The position numbers were made by a program, and so were the translations under genes. A stretch of DNA of 41,705 nt, from positions 1 through 41,705 of IMG/VR virus record IMGVR_UViG_3300031276_000006. One strand, given 5' to 3'. Each line of letters starts with the position of its first letter. The stretch's first letter is position 1. Under the pieces are notes generated by a model that did no database searches, had not been told where the DNA came from, and saw only the letters and a list, made by a program, of their open reading frames with translations. The stretch is from a virus. Shown piece by piece: positions 1 through 8,521 of the stretch.

Positions 1-131
1 GATGTGCAACGAATACTCAATGGGCACCTGCCGAGAGATCCAGAAAAACGCCGTGTTTTGGGATTGCAAGAGATGGTGAAAGTCACCCCCGTCAACGGTC
101 GCCCAATCCCCGCCGGCGCCCAGGTGCTCAT
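1..131. repeat. Terminal redundancy, left copy (circle junction)
   Basis: Bases 1-131 match 41575-41705 with one difference (C at 127 against G at 41701). A gene reads in frame across the joint, so this is the overlap of a circular or circularly permuted genome. It does not look like two independent repeats. The mismatch lies near the end of the right copy and may be an assembly-edge error or a real variant (Leu against Val codon). Confidence 0.93.
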
Positions 132-228
132 GGCGCAGTTCTGCGAGTGCGGGCGAGCGTTTATCAGCAATCACCCGAGGCGGCGCAAGTGTTTTGTGTG
201 CAGCCCATATAGAGGAGGTAAGCAATGA
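1..228 (+). CDS. Zinc-ribbon/HTH protein, C-terminal part of a junction-spanning gene
   Basis: This is the last 75 codons of the gene that begins at 41326; the frame is continuous across the circle junction, giving 158 aa in all. This half carries the end of a helix-turn-helix-like stretch (VQRILNGHLP) and a zinc-ribbon-like CECG...CFVC pair at its C-terminus. The GTG at base 4 is not the true start, because coding continues upstream in the other end of the window. The stop overlaps the next gene, whose ATG is at 225. Probably a small nucleic-acid-binding protein; no family is assigned. Confidence 0.8.
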   Translation, partial: DVQRILNGHLPRDPEKRRVLGLQEMVKVTPVNGRPIPAGAQVLMAQFCECGRAFISNHPRRRKCFVCSPYRGGKQ

Positions 229-455
229 ACAATTATCCTGTCGGGGCAACGTGGAAAGCGGAAGATAAAAAAACTGGAAATCGTTATATGATTTGGCTCG
301 ATAGGCGCGACGGCAAATATGAAATGTGGTACTGGAGCTGGTGTTATAGTGATGGATCGTCTCCAATTGGTAGTTTTGATTGGGCATCATCTTATAGATC
401 AGCAAGAGAGACAATCCCTGCGCCGCTCAAAATGAGATTCAAGCGTGTAAAATGA
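225..455 (+). CDS. Hypothetical protein, 76 aa
   Basis: Unrecognised small protein rich in aromatic residues (YMIWLDRRDGKYEMWYWSW) with a basic C-terminus. A strong AGGAGGT lies about 6 bases before the ATG, and the start overlaps the preceding gene's stop by 4 bases, indicating translational coupling in a rightward operon. No signal peptide or membrane span. The stop overlaps the ATG of the next small gene at 452. Confidence 0.75.
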   Translation: MNNYPVGATWKAEDKKTGNRYMIWLDRRDGKYEMWYWSWCYSDGSSPIGSFDWASSYRSARETIPAPLKMRFKRVK

Positions 456-553
456 ACAACGGCCACCCCCGCCCACGGCCTTCGTACAAGCGGCTGTGGC
501 AGCAAAGTTTACTCATGTTAGCATGGATATTGAAGGAGGCAAGTGATGAATAA
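452..553 (+). CDS. Small protein, 33 aa (YKRLWQ family)
   Basis: A 33-codon frame starts at an ATG overlapping the previous stop (ATGA) and ends 8 bases inside the next gene. Its C-terminal half, YKRLWQQSLLMLAWILKEAS, is amphipathic to hydrophobic and closely resembles the product readable at 913-981 (YKRLWQDALMLLAIVMKEGN). The pair shares an 18-base identical DNA stretch. Conservation at the protein level, coupling at both ends and the duplicate support a real gene. Function unknown. Confidence 0.55.
   Translation: MNNGHPRPRPSYKRLWQQSLLMLAWILKEASDE
485..502. repeat. 18-bp direct repeat, copy 1
   Basis: An 18-base sequence beginning TACAAGCGGC and ending TGTGGCAG, repeated exactly at 916-933. 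The two copies flank the Tat-signal gene (546-902) and encode the same YKRLWQ peptide in frame, which suggests a tandem duplication or insertion event. Confidence 0.85.
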
Positions 554-902
554 CAAATTTTCACGTAGAGAGTTTTTGAAAGTAGGAGCAGCAGCCTTTA
601 TAGCGTCAATTCTCCCGAAGCCATTTTTTCCTTACAGGGAAAATATTTTCACGGGAGTACATCGTCATGAATTGATCATCATAGATAAACCGAATACTAA
701 AGTAAGGGATTGTACTTTTATTTATTGCGATCTTATCTTTGAAGGTGATGGTTCAATGATCTTCGTTGATAATGTATTTTTATTCGGTTGTTGGCTAGAG
801 ACAAAACCGAATTGGAAAGGAAACGTAGCAATTTGGACGGATCAAGAAAGTTTAATCGGCGGCCCGAAGGTTTTGTATCCGCACGAAAGTTCAACTAGCT
901 GA
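546..902 (+). CDS. Twin-arginine (Tat) signal protein, 118 aa
   Basis: The N-terminus has a textbook Tat motif, SRREFLK, about 5 residues in. A short hydrophobic h-region (VGAAAFIASIL) and a proline-rich boundary follow. The mature part is short, with alternating strands (CTFIYCDLIFEG, MIFVDNVFLFGCW) resembling a few coils of a beta-solenoid; no enzyme motif is visible. ATG 546 is preferred over GTG 543 because AAGGAGG lies 8 bases upstream. Folded export by the host Tat system is the prediction. Unusually AT-rich compared with its neighbours and flanked by direct repeats, so probably acquired. Role unknown; a cell-surface or periplasmic effector is possible. Confidence 0.75.
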   Translation: MNNKFSRREFLKVGAAAFIASILPKPFFPYRENIFTGVHRHELIIIDKPNTKVRDCTFIYCDLIFEGDGSMIFVDNVFLFGCWLETKPNWKGNVAIWTDQESLIGGPKVLYPHESSTS

Positions 903-912
903 ATTACGGCCA

Positions 913-981
913 AGCTACAAGCGGCTGTGGCAGGATGCGCTGATGCTGCTGGCGATTGTGATGAAGGAAGGGAATGAATGA
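913..981 (+). pseudogene. Remnant duplicate of the 33-aa YKRLWQ gene
   Basis: The frame encodes SYKRLWQDALMLLAIVMK and a short tail, matching the C-terminal half of the 452-553 product, and stops in an ATGA overlap with the next gene. Reading back, the frame meets a stop at 853-855 without any ATG, so the N-terminal half is missing. An internal ATG at about 943 could still give a very short peptide. Best read as a duplicate cut by the arrival of the Tat-signal gene. Confidence 0.5.
916..933. repeat. 18-bp direct repeat, copy 2
   Basis: Exact copy of 485-502, in the remnant small gene just after the Tat-signal gene. Confidence 0.85.
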
Positions 982-1196
982 CCGACATACCGAAATGCGA
1001 CGAATGCGGAGAGGCGGCATATTATAGTGAGCAAGACATTATCGAGATTGAGCCCATGCCTGCCAGCGACGGGGTATTGTGGGCGCAGTGGAAGCCTTAC
1101 GGAAAAAAGAGATTCGGGTGCCGCAATCATCGACCGAAGCTCTCCCGCACATACAGATTGGATGATATTGATTACCCAAAGGAAGGGAATGAATGA
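978..1196 (+). CDS. Zinc-ribbon-like small protein, 72 aa
   Basis: Begins MTDIPKCDECGEAAYY, a CxxC knuckle, with a second Cys/His group (FGCRNHRPK) about 40 residues later. This is the usual spacing of a small treble-clef or ribbon zinc site. GAAGGAAGGG before the start serves as ribosome site, and start and stop overlap the neighbours by 4 bases (ATGA). Probably nucleic-acid or protein binding; family not recognised. Confidence 0.7.
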   Translation: MTDIPKCDECGEAAYYSEQDIIEIEPMPASDGVLWAQWKPYGKKRFGCRNHRPKLSRTYRLDDIDYPKEGNE

Positions 1197-1402
1197 GCGC
1201 AATAAAGAAACCGGATAGTGAATATATGCCTTGGCGTCCAATGTGGGAGCTAATCGCGAGGCCAGATTTATCGAGCCAAGAGAAAGCCGACGCCTTAGAT
1301 GATTATGCACATTTCCTGAATTATGCCGCCAAGATTTTGAGAGGTAATGGAGTTATGGGATCTGGTCAATTGATTTCCGTAGCGAAACAGGAGATAGAAT
1401 GA
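1193..1402 (+). CDS. Hypothetical protein, 69 aa
   Basis: Soluble, mainly helical small protein (KADALDDYAHFLNYAAKILR) without recognised motifs. It starts in an ATGA overlap with the gene before and ends in an ATGA overlap with the gene after, so it belongs to the same translationally coupled string. Confidence 0.7.
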   Translation: MSAIKKPDSEYMPWRPMWELIARPDLSSQEKADALDDYAHFLNYAAKILRGNGVMGSGQLISVAKQEIE

Positions 1403-1740
1403 CCCGCCTGCTCCTCATCATGCTCCTGCTCGTCATCCAGCCGCCGCCCGCACCCGAGGGCTGCGTGTTCCGCGCCTGGTCCTACGATGCGACATTCGAT
1501 TACCCCGTGGCGGTAGGCGTCATCTGCCAGGTGTCCGTGCTGCGTGACGGTGAATACTACACCACAACCGCCAACGGCGAGCGCGATGGCGTGACCGTCT
1601 CGGGGCTGCGCACCTTCCACGTGACGGTCGATGCGCCTGGGGCGGAGATGATTGCCGTGTACTCGGGCGCGCCGCCGGTGTTCTATTTGCCTGTCGTTGT
1701 CAAGAACAAAAGTGGAGGAAGTAATGTCAACACACCCTAA
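1399..1740 (+). CDS. Probable secreted protein, 113 aa
   Basis: The N-terminus (MTRLLLIMLLLVIQPPP) is a basic residue plus a strong hydrophobic core followed by prolines, typical of a signal peptide or a short membrane anchor. The rest is beta-rich (DATFDYPVAVGVICQVSVLR, GVTVSGLRTFHVTV), like an immunoglobulin-like or fibronectin-like sandwich. Its ribosome site lies in GCGAAACAGGAG, a 12-mer also found before two leftward genes near 30,250-30,510. A surface-exposed role (for example exclusion or adhesion) is possible but inferred only from export. Confidence 0.65.
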   Translation: MTRLLLIMLLLVIQPPPAPEGCVFRAWSYDATFDYPVAVGVICQVSVLRDGEYYTTTANGERDGVTVSGLRTFHVTVDAPGAEMIAVYSGAPPVFYLPVVVKNKSGGSNVNTP

Positions 1741-2083
1741 TGCAATATTGATGGCTGTACTCAAGCCTGATGATTTGTCACGCAAAACAATGCGTGAAAT
1801 ATTGGCCGGCAATGACGTAAAAGACTCGGAAATTGATAATCTCAAGATTGGTGAGAAAGAATATTTTCGCATCATTATGGAAAGCGATTATGATGAAGGT
1901 TATCAAATTTCCGCAGACGAGGGCGATCTTGTTTTTCTTGATATGGTCACCTATGGATACGGAGAGGTTATCACCTGGGCCGATCTCGAAAAACAGAAAA
2001 ACGCCCTCGAGGAATGGGCGAAGGCGATGAGTGAGAAATTCCATTGCTCATACTCTATCCAGGTCACGGCAAACTATTGGTAG
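1724..2083 (+). CDS. Hypothetical acidic protein, 119 aa
   Basis: Unrecognised acidic protein (IMESDYDEGYQISADEGDLV), last gene of the rightward arm. The ATG at 1724 is chosen because GTGGAGGAAG precedes it at good spacing; an open frame back to 1652 lies inside the previous gene and has no ribosome site. It overlaps the previous gene by 17 bases. It ends 24 bases before the convergent stop of the tail spike, and no clear terminator was seen in that gap. Confidence 0.7.
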   Translation: MSTHPNAILMAVLKPDDLSRKTMREILAGNDVKDSEIDNLKIGEKEYFRIIMESDYDEGYQISADEGDLVFLDMVTYGYGEVITWADLEKQKNALEEWAKAMSEKFHCSYSIQVTANYW

Positions 2084-2107
2084 TGCCGGTGTTCTAATTG
2101 CCAGTGG

Positions 2108-3820
2108 TTACAAAACATGCGCCTGCCAGATGACGGTGCGGTTCGCGCCAGGTGCCGCGTCTGCGTTGATGTCAAACTGCGTTGATGTGATATTCGATAC
2201 CCACAGCTTTGTCATGCTTCCCCCGTTGCCGCCAAATCCAACGATGATGTCATTGATTGCGGGCGTTATATTCAGCCCGTGCGTGACCGTGACCGATGTG
2301 TTGGCGGACAGCATAACCGCCGATCCGCTCGCCTCGGTCGCGTGGCCCTGGTTCTGCCTGACAATCGTATTGGCACCCAACTTCACGACGCCTGCCGTCG
2401 CATTGCCAACCACCACGTTGCCGATTATCATGTTGTGATCCGGGTTATCGCCGCCCGTCCCAACTTCATCAATCCCGTAAATCTGCTGGGCAGTGGCGGT
2501 GTCAGCCGAGATATTCCCCTCGATCAAATTATAATTGGCTGTTTTACCTGCCGCAGTTCTGTAAATCGAAATGCCCGCCACAGTCGCAGCGGCTCCTTCA
2601 TTGTTGCGGTAGACCGTATTGCCGACCACTGTACAGCGGTTGCTGTCCTGCAAGAGTATCCCACGCGCGTGGTTGTGGGCGGCGTTGTTGCCGCTGATGG
2701 TCACGAAGTCGCTGTCCTGAATGACAATCCCATCGCCGCCTACCCCATCCATATCGTCGTTCGATGCGTAGGCCACATTCCCAACACAAGCGCTGTAGCG
2801 GCAGTAGGCCATCAGGATATTGTCGCGGTTGCCGGTTGAGATATTCCCCTCGACGGTCGCCCGATCTATGAAGTAAGTCCCATCCCCGCTCAGATAAATG
2901 CCGATGCGGTCATTGTCCAGCACCCGGTTATTCTTGATAAACACATTGTAAACGTTGGCGACCCCACCGGTTGAGATTTGGATGCCGTATGTATCGTCTA
3001 GCTCGCCGTTGTCAATAATGTTGTCAAGGATGTGAATATTATCCATGCTACCATACAGGAAAATGCCCTTGATGGAGGTTCCTTCACCGTATAGCCCGTT
3101 ATCGGTCAGACGGCAATTCTCGATACGAATATTACTGAGCGTGTTGGACCCGATGATTCCGCAGTTGGTGAAATTGTTGATCGAGCTGTTGCGGATCGTG
3201 ACGCTTGACGAGGAGTGCAATTGTATCCCCGAGGCGTTGCCGGTCACATTCGCCTTATTGCCGTCCAGCCTGATCCCATCAATGGTGACGTTTGATTTTC
3301 CCTGGATCAGCGCCGCATTGAAGCCAGCACCGGCAGCCATCGTTATGGTAGCGCCGCGGTTGGCGGCCATGAGATAGGTGCCATCCAGCAAGGCTATCTG
3401 CGTGCTGAGTGAATAAGAACCATCAGGGACAACCACTGTTACCAGATCGCCGCTGACCTGTGCGAGTGCAGCCTGTAAAGCCGTAGTAAATACCGGACCA
3501 AATAGGTTCACGTTCGCGGTTGGAAATTCCATCCAGACGACCGGATCACCCTCTGCATGAGCATAAGCGAGTGCGGTTGTAAACCCGACGATATTTCCAG
3601 CGGTCAGTGTTTCAGCCTTGCGGATTTCGGTATGCGTCGGGGTCGCGGGATCCACAAGCGCAATCCATTTCTCACCAGCGTAAGTGCCCTTGGGCAGTTT
3701 GTTGGCGATAATCTGCGTGTCGGCCGCATCCACGGCGCGCTTCATCCGAAACTCGTGGGTAATTAGCGGGTTGAGTCTCGCCGCGTCTGCGCTTACGGGC
3801 GCGCCGCCGAGTTGTCTCAT
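2108..3820 (-). CDS. Tail spike/fibre with right-handed beta-helix
   Basis: 570 aa. Residues about 150-480 are consecutive short coils of the parallel beta-helix type, with repeated units such as NVTIDGIRLDGN, SVTIRNSSINNF, IRIENCRLTDNG and FVTISGNNAAHN (pectate-lyase-like or NosD-like). This fold is common in phage spikes that bind or cut surface polysaccharide. The N-terminal ~120 residues probably attach to the virion. The C-terminal ~70 residues (VTVTHGLNITP...FDINADAAPGANRTVIW) form a beta-sandwich knob of the kind that caps fibres. It is the last gene of the late transcript and overlaps the preceding stop by ATGA. No catalytic residues can be assigned, so depolymerase activity is unproven. 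Confidence 0.85.
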   Translation of the reverse strand: MRQLGGAPVSADAARLNPLITHEFRMKRAVDAADTQIIANKLPKGTYAGEKWIALVDPATPTHTEIRKAETLTAGNIVGFTTALAYAHAEGDPVVWMEFPTANVNLFGPVFTTALQAALAQVSGDLVTVVVPDGSYSLSTQIALLDGTYLMAANRGATITMAAGAGFNAALIQGKSNVTIDGIRLDGNKANVTGNASGIQLHSSSSVTIRNSSINNFTNCGIIGSNTLSNIRIENCRLTDNGLYGEGTSIKGIFLYGSMDNIHILDNIIDNGELDDTYGIQISTGGVANVYNVFIKNNRVLDNDRIGIYLSGDGTYFIDRATVEGNISTGNRDNILMAYCRYSACVGNVAYASNDDMDGVGGDGIVIQDSDFVTISGNNAAHNHARGILLQDSNRCTVVGNTVYRNNEGAAATVAGISIYRTAAGKTANYNLIEGNISADTATAQQIYGIDEVGTGGDNPDHNMIIGNVVVGNATAGVVKLGANTIVRQNQGHATEASGSAVMLSANTSVTVTHGLNITPAINDIIVGFGGNGGSMTKLWVSNITSTQFDINADAAPGANRTVIWQAHVL

Positions 3821-4983
3821 TTCCTGCGCTTCTCCTCTTCCGCTTTACGCGCCAATTCCGCCTGGTATTCGTCCTGAGCCTCGATCAGGTCGGCGTCATC
3901 AAATAGGGTTGTTCGCAGACTGATGCCATCCGCCGAGGCTTCCACTTCATCCACCACGAAATCCCGCACATCGTCCAGGTAGGCGAGATACTGCTGGCCG
4001 CCGACCGGATAAGCGAGGTCACGCACCACGGATGGAATGATCTGCCACTGGTTGACCGCCTGCGAGCCGATGCCCATCTTGGCACCGATCACGTTATAGA
4101 GCTTGATGTCCTGACGACTGCCGACTGCCCGCGCCCAGGGCCAGGCGTTCTCGTTTAGGTAAGTGTCGCGGTAAGCGTTCGCGCCATCGCTGTCCACGTA
4201 ATCCGCCGACAGTCGTTCCTGGCGTGTACCGTAGTTGGCGATGGATTGCGGGTTAGTGGAAATCGCGATCTCGTGCTGCTCGCCGGCCGTATCGGTGTAC
4301 TGCCCGCCTACCGAGTTCCACATGGCCAGCCGCGACCAGCGGCGTTTGATGCCGCCGCGGGCGTAGTAGCGCGGGGTGGTATCCACTTGCTCGTAATAGA
4401 CTTTGCGGTCGGGTCCGACGTAAAAGCGCCATGGGTTGCCCGAGGCGTCGCCCAATTTCAGTACCTTGATTATCTCATCCCAGCAGCGTTGATTGATATT
4501 GGCCTCCTGCTTCACCTGCAAGGTATTGGTGCGGATCAGGCCAACGCTCAAGAACTCCGCCAGGTCGGTCGTGACAATCGAGTTGATCCAGGCTGAGGCG
4601 TTCGCCATGGTGCTATCCCCGGCGGTGACAAATGGGTCTTGGGCCGTAAAGACATAGCCGGCGCATTCGACGCTCAAGTAAGGGTTTTCTGGGGTATCGT
4701 CTAAGTCCATTTCATTGATGAAACCCTCCCAGGTAACGCCGCTGCCAGACGTTTCGACGACATGCGCCATGCGGTGTTGATAGAACCAGGTTTGCAGATA
4801 GCTTAGGTTTGCGGCATAATCATTTTGGCTTGGCCCGAATACCTGAAACGATCCCAGCCAATAACCGCCCTGTAAACGAATAGAACGCCGCCAGTCTATG
4901 GCGATTTTGGTGATGTCCTCGTACTTTGCTGAGCCTTGCAGGATTGGGGCATATAGATTGAGTGTGTAAGGTGAGTCAACCAT
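3817..4983 (-). CDS. Baseplate/tail-tip protein, 388 aa
   Basis: Lies directly after the first tail-tip gene and before the spike, where siphoviruses carry tail-hub or receptor-binding structural proteins. The N-terminus (DSPYTLNLYAPILQ...WRRSIRLQGGYWLG) and the central mixed alpha/beta part look like a tail-hub domain. The C-terminus is a charged helix ending KRRK. ATG 4983 overlaps the preceding TGA (TGATG) and is preferred over GTG 4986. Hub or Dit/Tal-like role is inferred from order; no exact family was recognised. Confidence 0.65.
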   Translation of the reverse strand: MVDSPYTLNLYAPILQGSAKYEDITKIAIDWRRSIRLQGGYWLGSFQVFGPSQNDYAANLSYLQTWFYQHRMAHVVETSGSGVTWEGFINEMDLDDTPENPYLSVECAGYVFTAQDPFVTAGDSTMANASAWINSIVTTDLAEFLSVGLIRTNTLQVKQEANINQRCWDEIIKVLKLGDASGNPWRFYVGPDRKVYYEQVDTTPRYYARGGIKRRWSRLAMWNSVGGQYTDTAGEQHEIAISTNPQSIANYGTRQERLSADYVDSDGANAYRDTYLNENAWPWARAVGSRQDIKLYNVIGAKMGIGSQAVNQWQIIPSVVRDLAYPVGGQQYLAYLDDVRDFVVDEVEASADGISLRTTLFDDADLIEAQDEYQAELARKAEEEKRRK

Positions 4984-6371
4984 CACGCCTCACGGTGTAC
5001 GCGGTGGCGTAGATACCAGAGCGCCCCGAGCGTCAATTCGTCATCCAGATCGTGCGAAGCCGAGCGTTCGCCTGCAATCACCACGAGCCCACCCTCGATG
5101 GGCACCTCCCAATTGCGCATGACATAATCCAAGGTGGAGTTCACTCCGGTCGCCCCACTGCCGGTCAATTCGTAGCGGCTGAATCCGGTGCCTTCGCCTT
5201 CTTCGTTGACCCAATAGCGCACCTGCCCAAATTCTTCTGGAGATGCGACATAGAATATATTGCCGTTTGAGCTGGCGGCGTAATGCTCGGACGGGATAAG
5301 TACCAGGGCGTCAAGATAAATCGTCGGTGTCCCGCTGATGCGCTCCGCCTTGACTGCCAGGGCGAAATCAGCGATTGATGCATCGCTGTACCAATTGCTC
5401 CGGTAGGCGAACGGCGGGATGTTCACCTCTCCGAGCTCAACCAGCCGCCAACTTGTGGCGGTGACAAACTTTTCTTCCTGCGCAGCCTTAACGCTGTCAT
5501 TCTCGAAACCGCTGGCAAGCTGTAGCCCGACCACACCCGAGGCGCTGAGCTTGTAGCGCAACAGCACGACATACGACCCGATAAAATGGGTGTAGTTGGT
5601 GTCACCAATCACGTCAGCGATCTTTATGGTAGCACGTGTGCGCAATCCGGTCTGTGTGGCGAAGCTGCAAGACATCGCGTTGTCCGCAACCGACCCGCTC
5701 GGGCTGGCCCCCGTCTGGGTTGCTACTGCCGCGTCAGTTCCACCGGCTGCGTCCTCCAGTTCCCACACCGGCTCGAAGGATGAAATGCCGTAACGCGTCG
5801 GTCGGATGCCAATCCACGAGCGCACAATCGGGCCAACGGCAGCATCGATGGCGGTGAGTGAGAAGTAGTTCAGGCGCGCTGGCAGGTTGCCCTTGATGGC
5901 GCTAATCGTCTCGGTGCCGCCAAAGCAGTTTGTGCCCGCCTTGACCCAGGCGGTCGATGCGCTCACGTCCTCCCAGGCTGATGAGTGCGTGATGATCAGC
6001 GAATAGTACGCGCCACTCTTTCCGAGGGTGGGCAGATAATCCTGGTTAGATACCGCCATAATCTGAATATTGTAAATCAGGGCGCGCTTGGTTGTCTCGG
6101 CTGTGGCGCTGTACTCATACCAGATGGATGACTTTTGGAACGGCGAATCGAAGAATAAATTGACCGCTTCGGCGAGTTCTGAGATTGCATTTACCGCGGC
6201 AATGATCGTGCCATCGGTTGCATCTCTGGCAACAAGCTGCATTGTCTCGACTACCCGACCATCGGAATCGAGTGATGACATCCAGCCGCCAGCCATCGGC
6301 TTGAGTACAGCCGTCAGGAAATCATAGGTCGTGGTTTGTTCATAATTTGCGATGCGGTGAACGACTGCCAT
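4983..6371 (-). CDS. Tail-tip structural protein, 462 aa
   Basis: First gene after the tape measure, the position of distal tail (Dit-like) proteins. About 100 residues at the N-terminus suit a tail-ring domain. The later part is beta-rich (VVLLRYKLSASGVVGLQLAS, GTPTIYLDALVLIP) and looks like a jelly-roll carbohydrate-binding module, as seen in evolved Dit proteins. The ATG overlaps the tape-measure stop (TAATG). A structural role is likely; sugar binding is inference. Confidence 0.65.
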   Translation of the reverse strand: MAVVHRIANYEQTTTYDFLTAVLKPMAGGWMSSLDSDGRVVETMQLVARDATDGTIIAAVNAISELAEAVNLFFDSPFQKSSIWYEYSATAETTKRALIYNIQIMAVSNQDYLPTLGKSGAYYSLIITHSSAWEDVSASTAWVKAGTNCFGGTETISAIKGNLPARLNYFSLTAIDAAVGPIVRSWIGIRPTRYGISSFEPVWELEDAAGGTDAAVATQTGASPSGSVADNAMSCSFATQTGLRTRATIKIADVIGDTNYTHFIGSYVVLLRYKLSASGVVGLQLASGFENDSVKAAQEEKFVTATSWRLVELGEVNIPPFAYRSNWYSDASIADFALAVKAERISGTPTIYLDALVLIPSEHYAASSNGNIFYVASPEEFGQVRYWVNEEGEGTGFSRYELTGSGATGVNSTLDYVMRNWEVPIEGGLVVIAGERSASHDLDDELTLGALWYLRHRVHREA

Positions 6372-8521
6372 TAGCCCACCCCCATTAGAGAGTTGAAGCG
6401 CTCGCGTTTCTTCATGCGGATCAGGTTGGCGTTCATGGCTGCGGCGGCGGGGTTCTGGTTGACGGTGGTTGAATAATCATTGTAAGTATAGCCGTTACCT
6501 CCTGGCGTGGTGCCGTGCGGGAAAATCTGCCCGTTTGTATTGGGCACGAACCATTCCGGGCCATGCTCGCCCACAATATAGGGATGGAATGCCCGAGCGC
6601 CGCCGCCGGCGGCGCGGGGTTCTGGCTTCTGTCCTTTTACGTCACCTGTTGGGTTCAGGATTTGTTGTATCTTCGTCTCGCTTGTCGTAATCTTGAAGTG
6701 AAACTCTTTCGAGGAAGGCAAGCCGAAAATCTTCTCTAATATCTTCAATAGTTCATCGGGTGTAGCGGTATCGAGGCTGCCTATATTTTTGTTGATCTCT
6801 CTGGTTGCCGCGGCTGTCTTTTGATCGACCAATCCCCATTGTTCGGCGATGGTTGTCAGGCTTTCGACTTCGTTTTGCGTCAAACCATCCTGGGCGGCGC
6901 GTTGTTCAATCAGACTGAACAGAATGCGACGGGTTGCATCCTCGTGGGCGGCGGCGTTGTCTTTAATTGCTTGGTTGACATCCATTAACTGTTTTCTGGC
7001 GTCCTCAAGCTGTTGGCGCTGCTCAGGTGTTGAGTATGGCGATCCTCCCAATTTCTTGATTTGCAACTCCAACTTATAAGCCTGCTGCTCCAGGCTATCA
7101 ACCTCGACTTTTGCGGCCTTAGCCTTGTTCTTTCCAAAGTCGCCAGATTTCAGCTTATCGTTCAAGTCGTTGATGCGACCTACAACTCCGTTGAGTTTTC
7201 CTTGCAACGCTTCTACCTGCGCTGATTGGTCTGCGGTCATGTATTCGGTGCCGCCAAGCTCGGCAATCTTATTCTTCAACTCCATTGTCTGATCGGACAA
7301 ATCTCCTTGCTTCTGCTTGAAGCTGTCGAACTCAGAACCGAGCCGCCCACCAATCAATTGATCCAGGCTGGATAGCTCCCCCTTGAGAATTTCCTGGACC
7401 GCGGCCGCCTTCTTCTCTGCGTCCGCCATTTGCTCCGCGGATAGTGCGGCCCCATCCATTGCATAACCGACTTGTTTTAGGCGCTGCGCCAATTCCATGT
7501 CGCCGGCGACCATCTTGTCGGATAAATTGAGACGCTCAACCTCAGCTTGTGTCAGGATACCGAGCTCCTGGAGCAATTCGTCGACTGCGTCGCCTCGGTC
7601 ACGCATAATCTTGATGGCTTCGGCGTGCTCTTTGTTTGTTAGATTTCCAGCGACCGCAGCGCGCAGCATTTCGCTAACATAATCATCATAACTATCGGCA
7701 GTTTTGCGTATCTCTGTGTTATGTGCCTCGAATGCCGACGTAACCTTTTCATTCCACGTCAGCAGTGTATTGAGAGCATCTGCGGCGTCAACAATCGGCG
7801 GGGCGAATTTCATCTTGACGGTGTTGCCCAGGTTTGCAAATGTCGCCTCCAGGCGCATCAGCTTCCCGGCATCTGTCTCTGAGATGTCGCCCACTCGCTT
7901 GAGCTGCTCTTCCGCCTGCTGCAAGAAAGCCTCTTTGAATGCGGCGTTGGCGTCCATGCCTGACTTCTTGAGGCTTTCCACTTTCTCTTTGAAGCCATCC
8001 ACGCTCACGCCCAGGGCATCGAAACGCATGGTGGTCTGGTTGGTCAGCGTCAACACGAGCTGATTCATGTTCATGTTCAGCCCGCCGGCGACCTTCGCCA
8101 GCCGCACCGCCTCGGCCTGCGATTTTGCCAGCCCGAGTGCCATCATGTCCGACGCCGAAGCCATCAGCTCCATTTCCGAGCGCGTGTCATGCGTGGCGGT
8201 CTTGAGGTCGATCATCAGCGCGTCGCCGGTCGTGCCGATGCTTGCCGCCAGGCGGTCGAAGCGCTCTTTGGTGTACTCGAGCTGCGCACCCTCCTTGGCA
8301 AAGTCAAACGCCTTCTTCATCACGAGCACCGCACCGGTCACGACGCCGCCAGCTACGGCGACCTCACCCAGGATGGCCTTCATATCGCGCAGCGGTTGGT
8401 TACCCTGTGTGACAGATTGCTTAAGCTGTTGCAGGCTGGACTTCGATTGAGTGACGCCCTTCTGCAATCCCGAGGTATCGGCTCCGATCTCGGCGTAAAG
8501 TGATGCGACCTTAGTTGGCAT
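6371..8521 (-). CDS. Tail tape measure protein
   Basis: 716 aa, the largest product, just downstream of the frameshifting chaperone pair. It has long helical and coiled stretches, a hydrophobic segment near residues 50-70 (LGEVAVAGGVVTGAVLVMK), and a C-terminus (YIVGEHGPEWFVPNTNGQI) of the type that ends many tape measures. It fixes tail length inside the tube and helps DNA passage. About 0.7 kb per 100 nm is a rough rule, so a tail of roughly 100 nm is expected. The start overlaps the chaperone's TAA (TAATG). Confidence 0.93.
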   Translation of the reverse strand: MPTKVASLYAEIGADTSGLQKGVTQSKSSLQQLKQSVTQGNQPLRDMKAILGEVAVAGGVVTGAVLVMKKAFDFAKEGAQLEYTKERFDRLAASIGTTGDALMIDLKTATHDTRSEMELMASASDMMALGLAKSQAEAVRLAKVAGGLNMNMNQLVLTLTNQTTMRFDALGVSVDGFKEKVESLKKSGMDANAAFKEAFLQQAEEQLKRVGDISETDAGKLMRLEATFANLGNTVKMKFAPPIVDAADALNTLLTWNEKVTSAFEAHNTEIRKTADSYDDYVSEMLRAAVAGNLTNKEHAEAIKIMRDRGDAVDELLQELGILTQAEVERLNLSDKMVAGDMELAQRLKQVGYAMDGAALSAEQMADAEKKAAAVQEILKGELSSLDQLIGGRLGSEFDSFKQKQGDLSDQTMELKNKIAELGGTEYMTADQSAQVEALQGKLNGVVGRINDLNDKLKSGDFGKNKAKAAKVEVDSLEQQAYKLELQIKKLGGSPYSTPEQRQQLEDARKQLMDVNQAIKDNAAAHEDATRRILFSLIEQRAAQDGLTQNEVESLTTIAEQWGLVDQKTAAATREINKNIGSLDTATPDELLKILEKIFGLPSSKEFHFKITTSETKIQQILNPTGDVKGQKPEPRAAGGGARAFHPYIVGEHGPEWFVPNTNGQIFPHGTTPGGNGYTYNDYSTTVNQNPAAAAMNANLIRMKKRERFNSLMGVG

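Noticed and set aside
2084-2107. Terminator between the converging arms
   Set aside because: Only 24 bases and no stem with U-run on either strand.
2279-2839. Plus-strand frame of 186 codons
   Set aside because: Antisense to the repetitive beta-helix spike; repeats give open antisense frames without real content.
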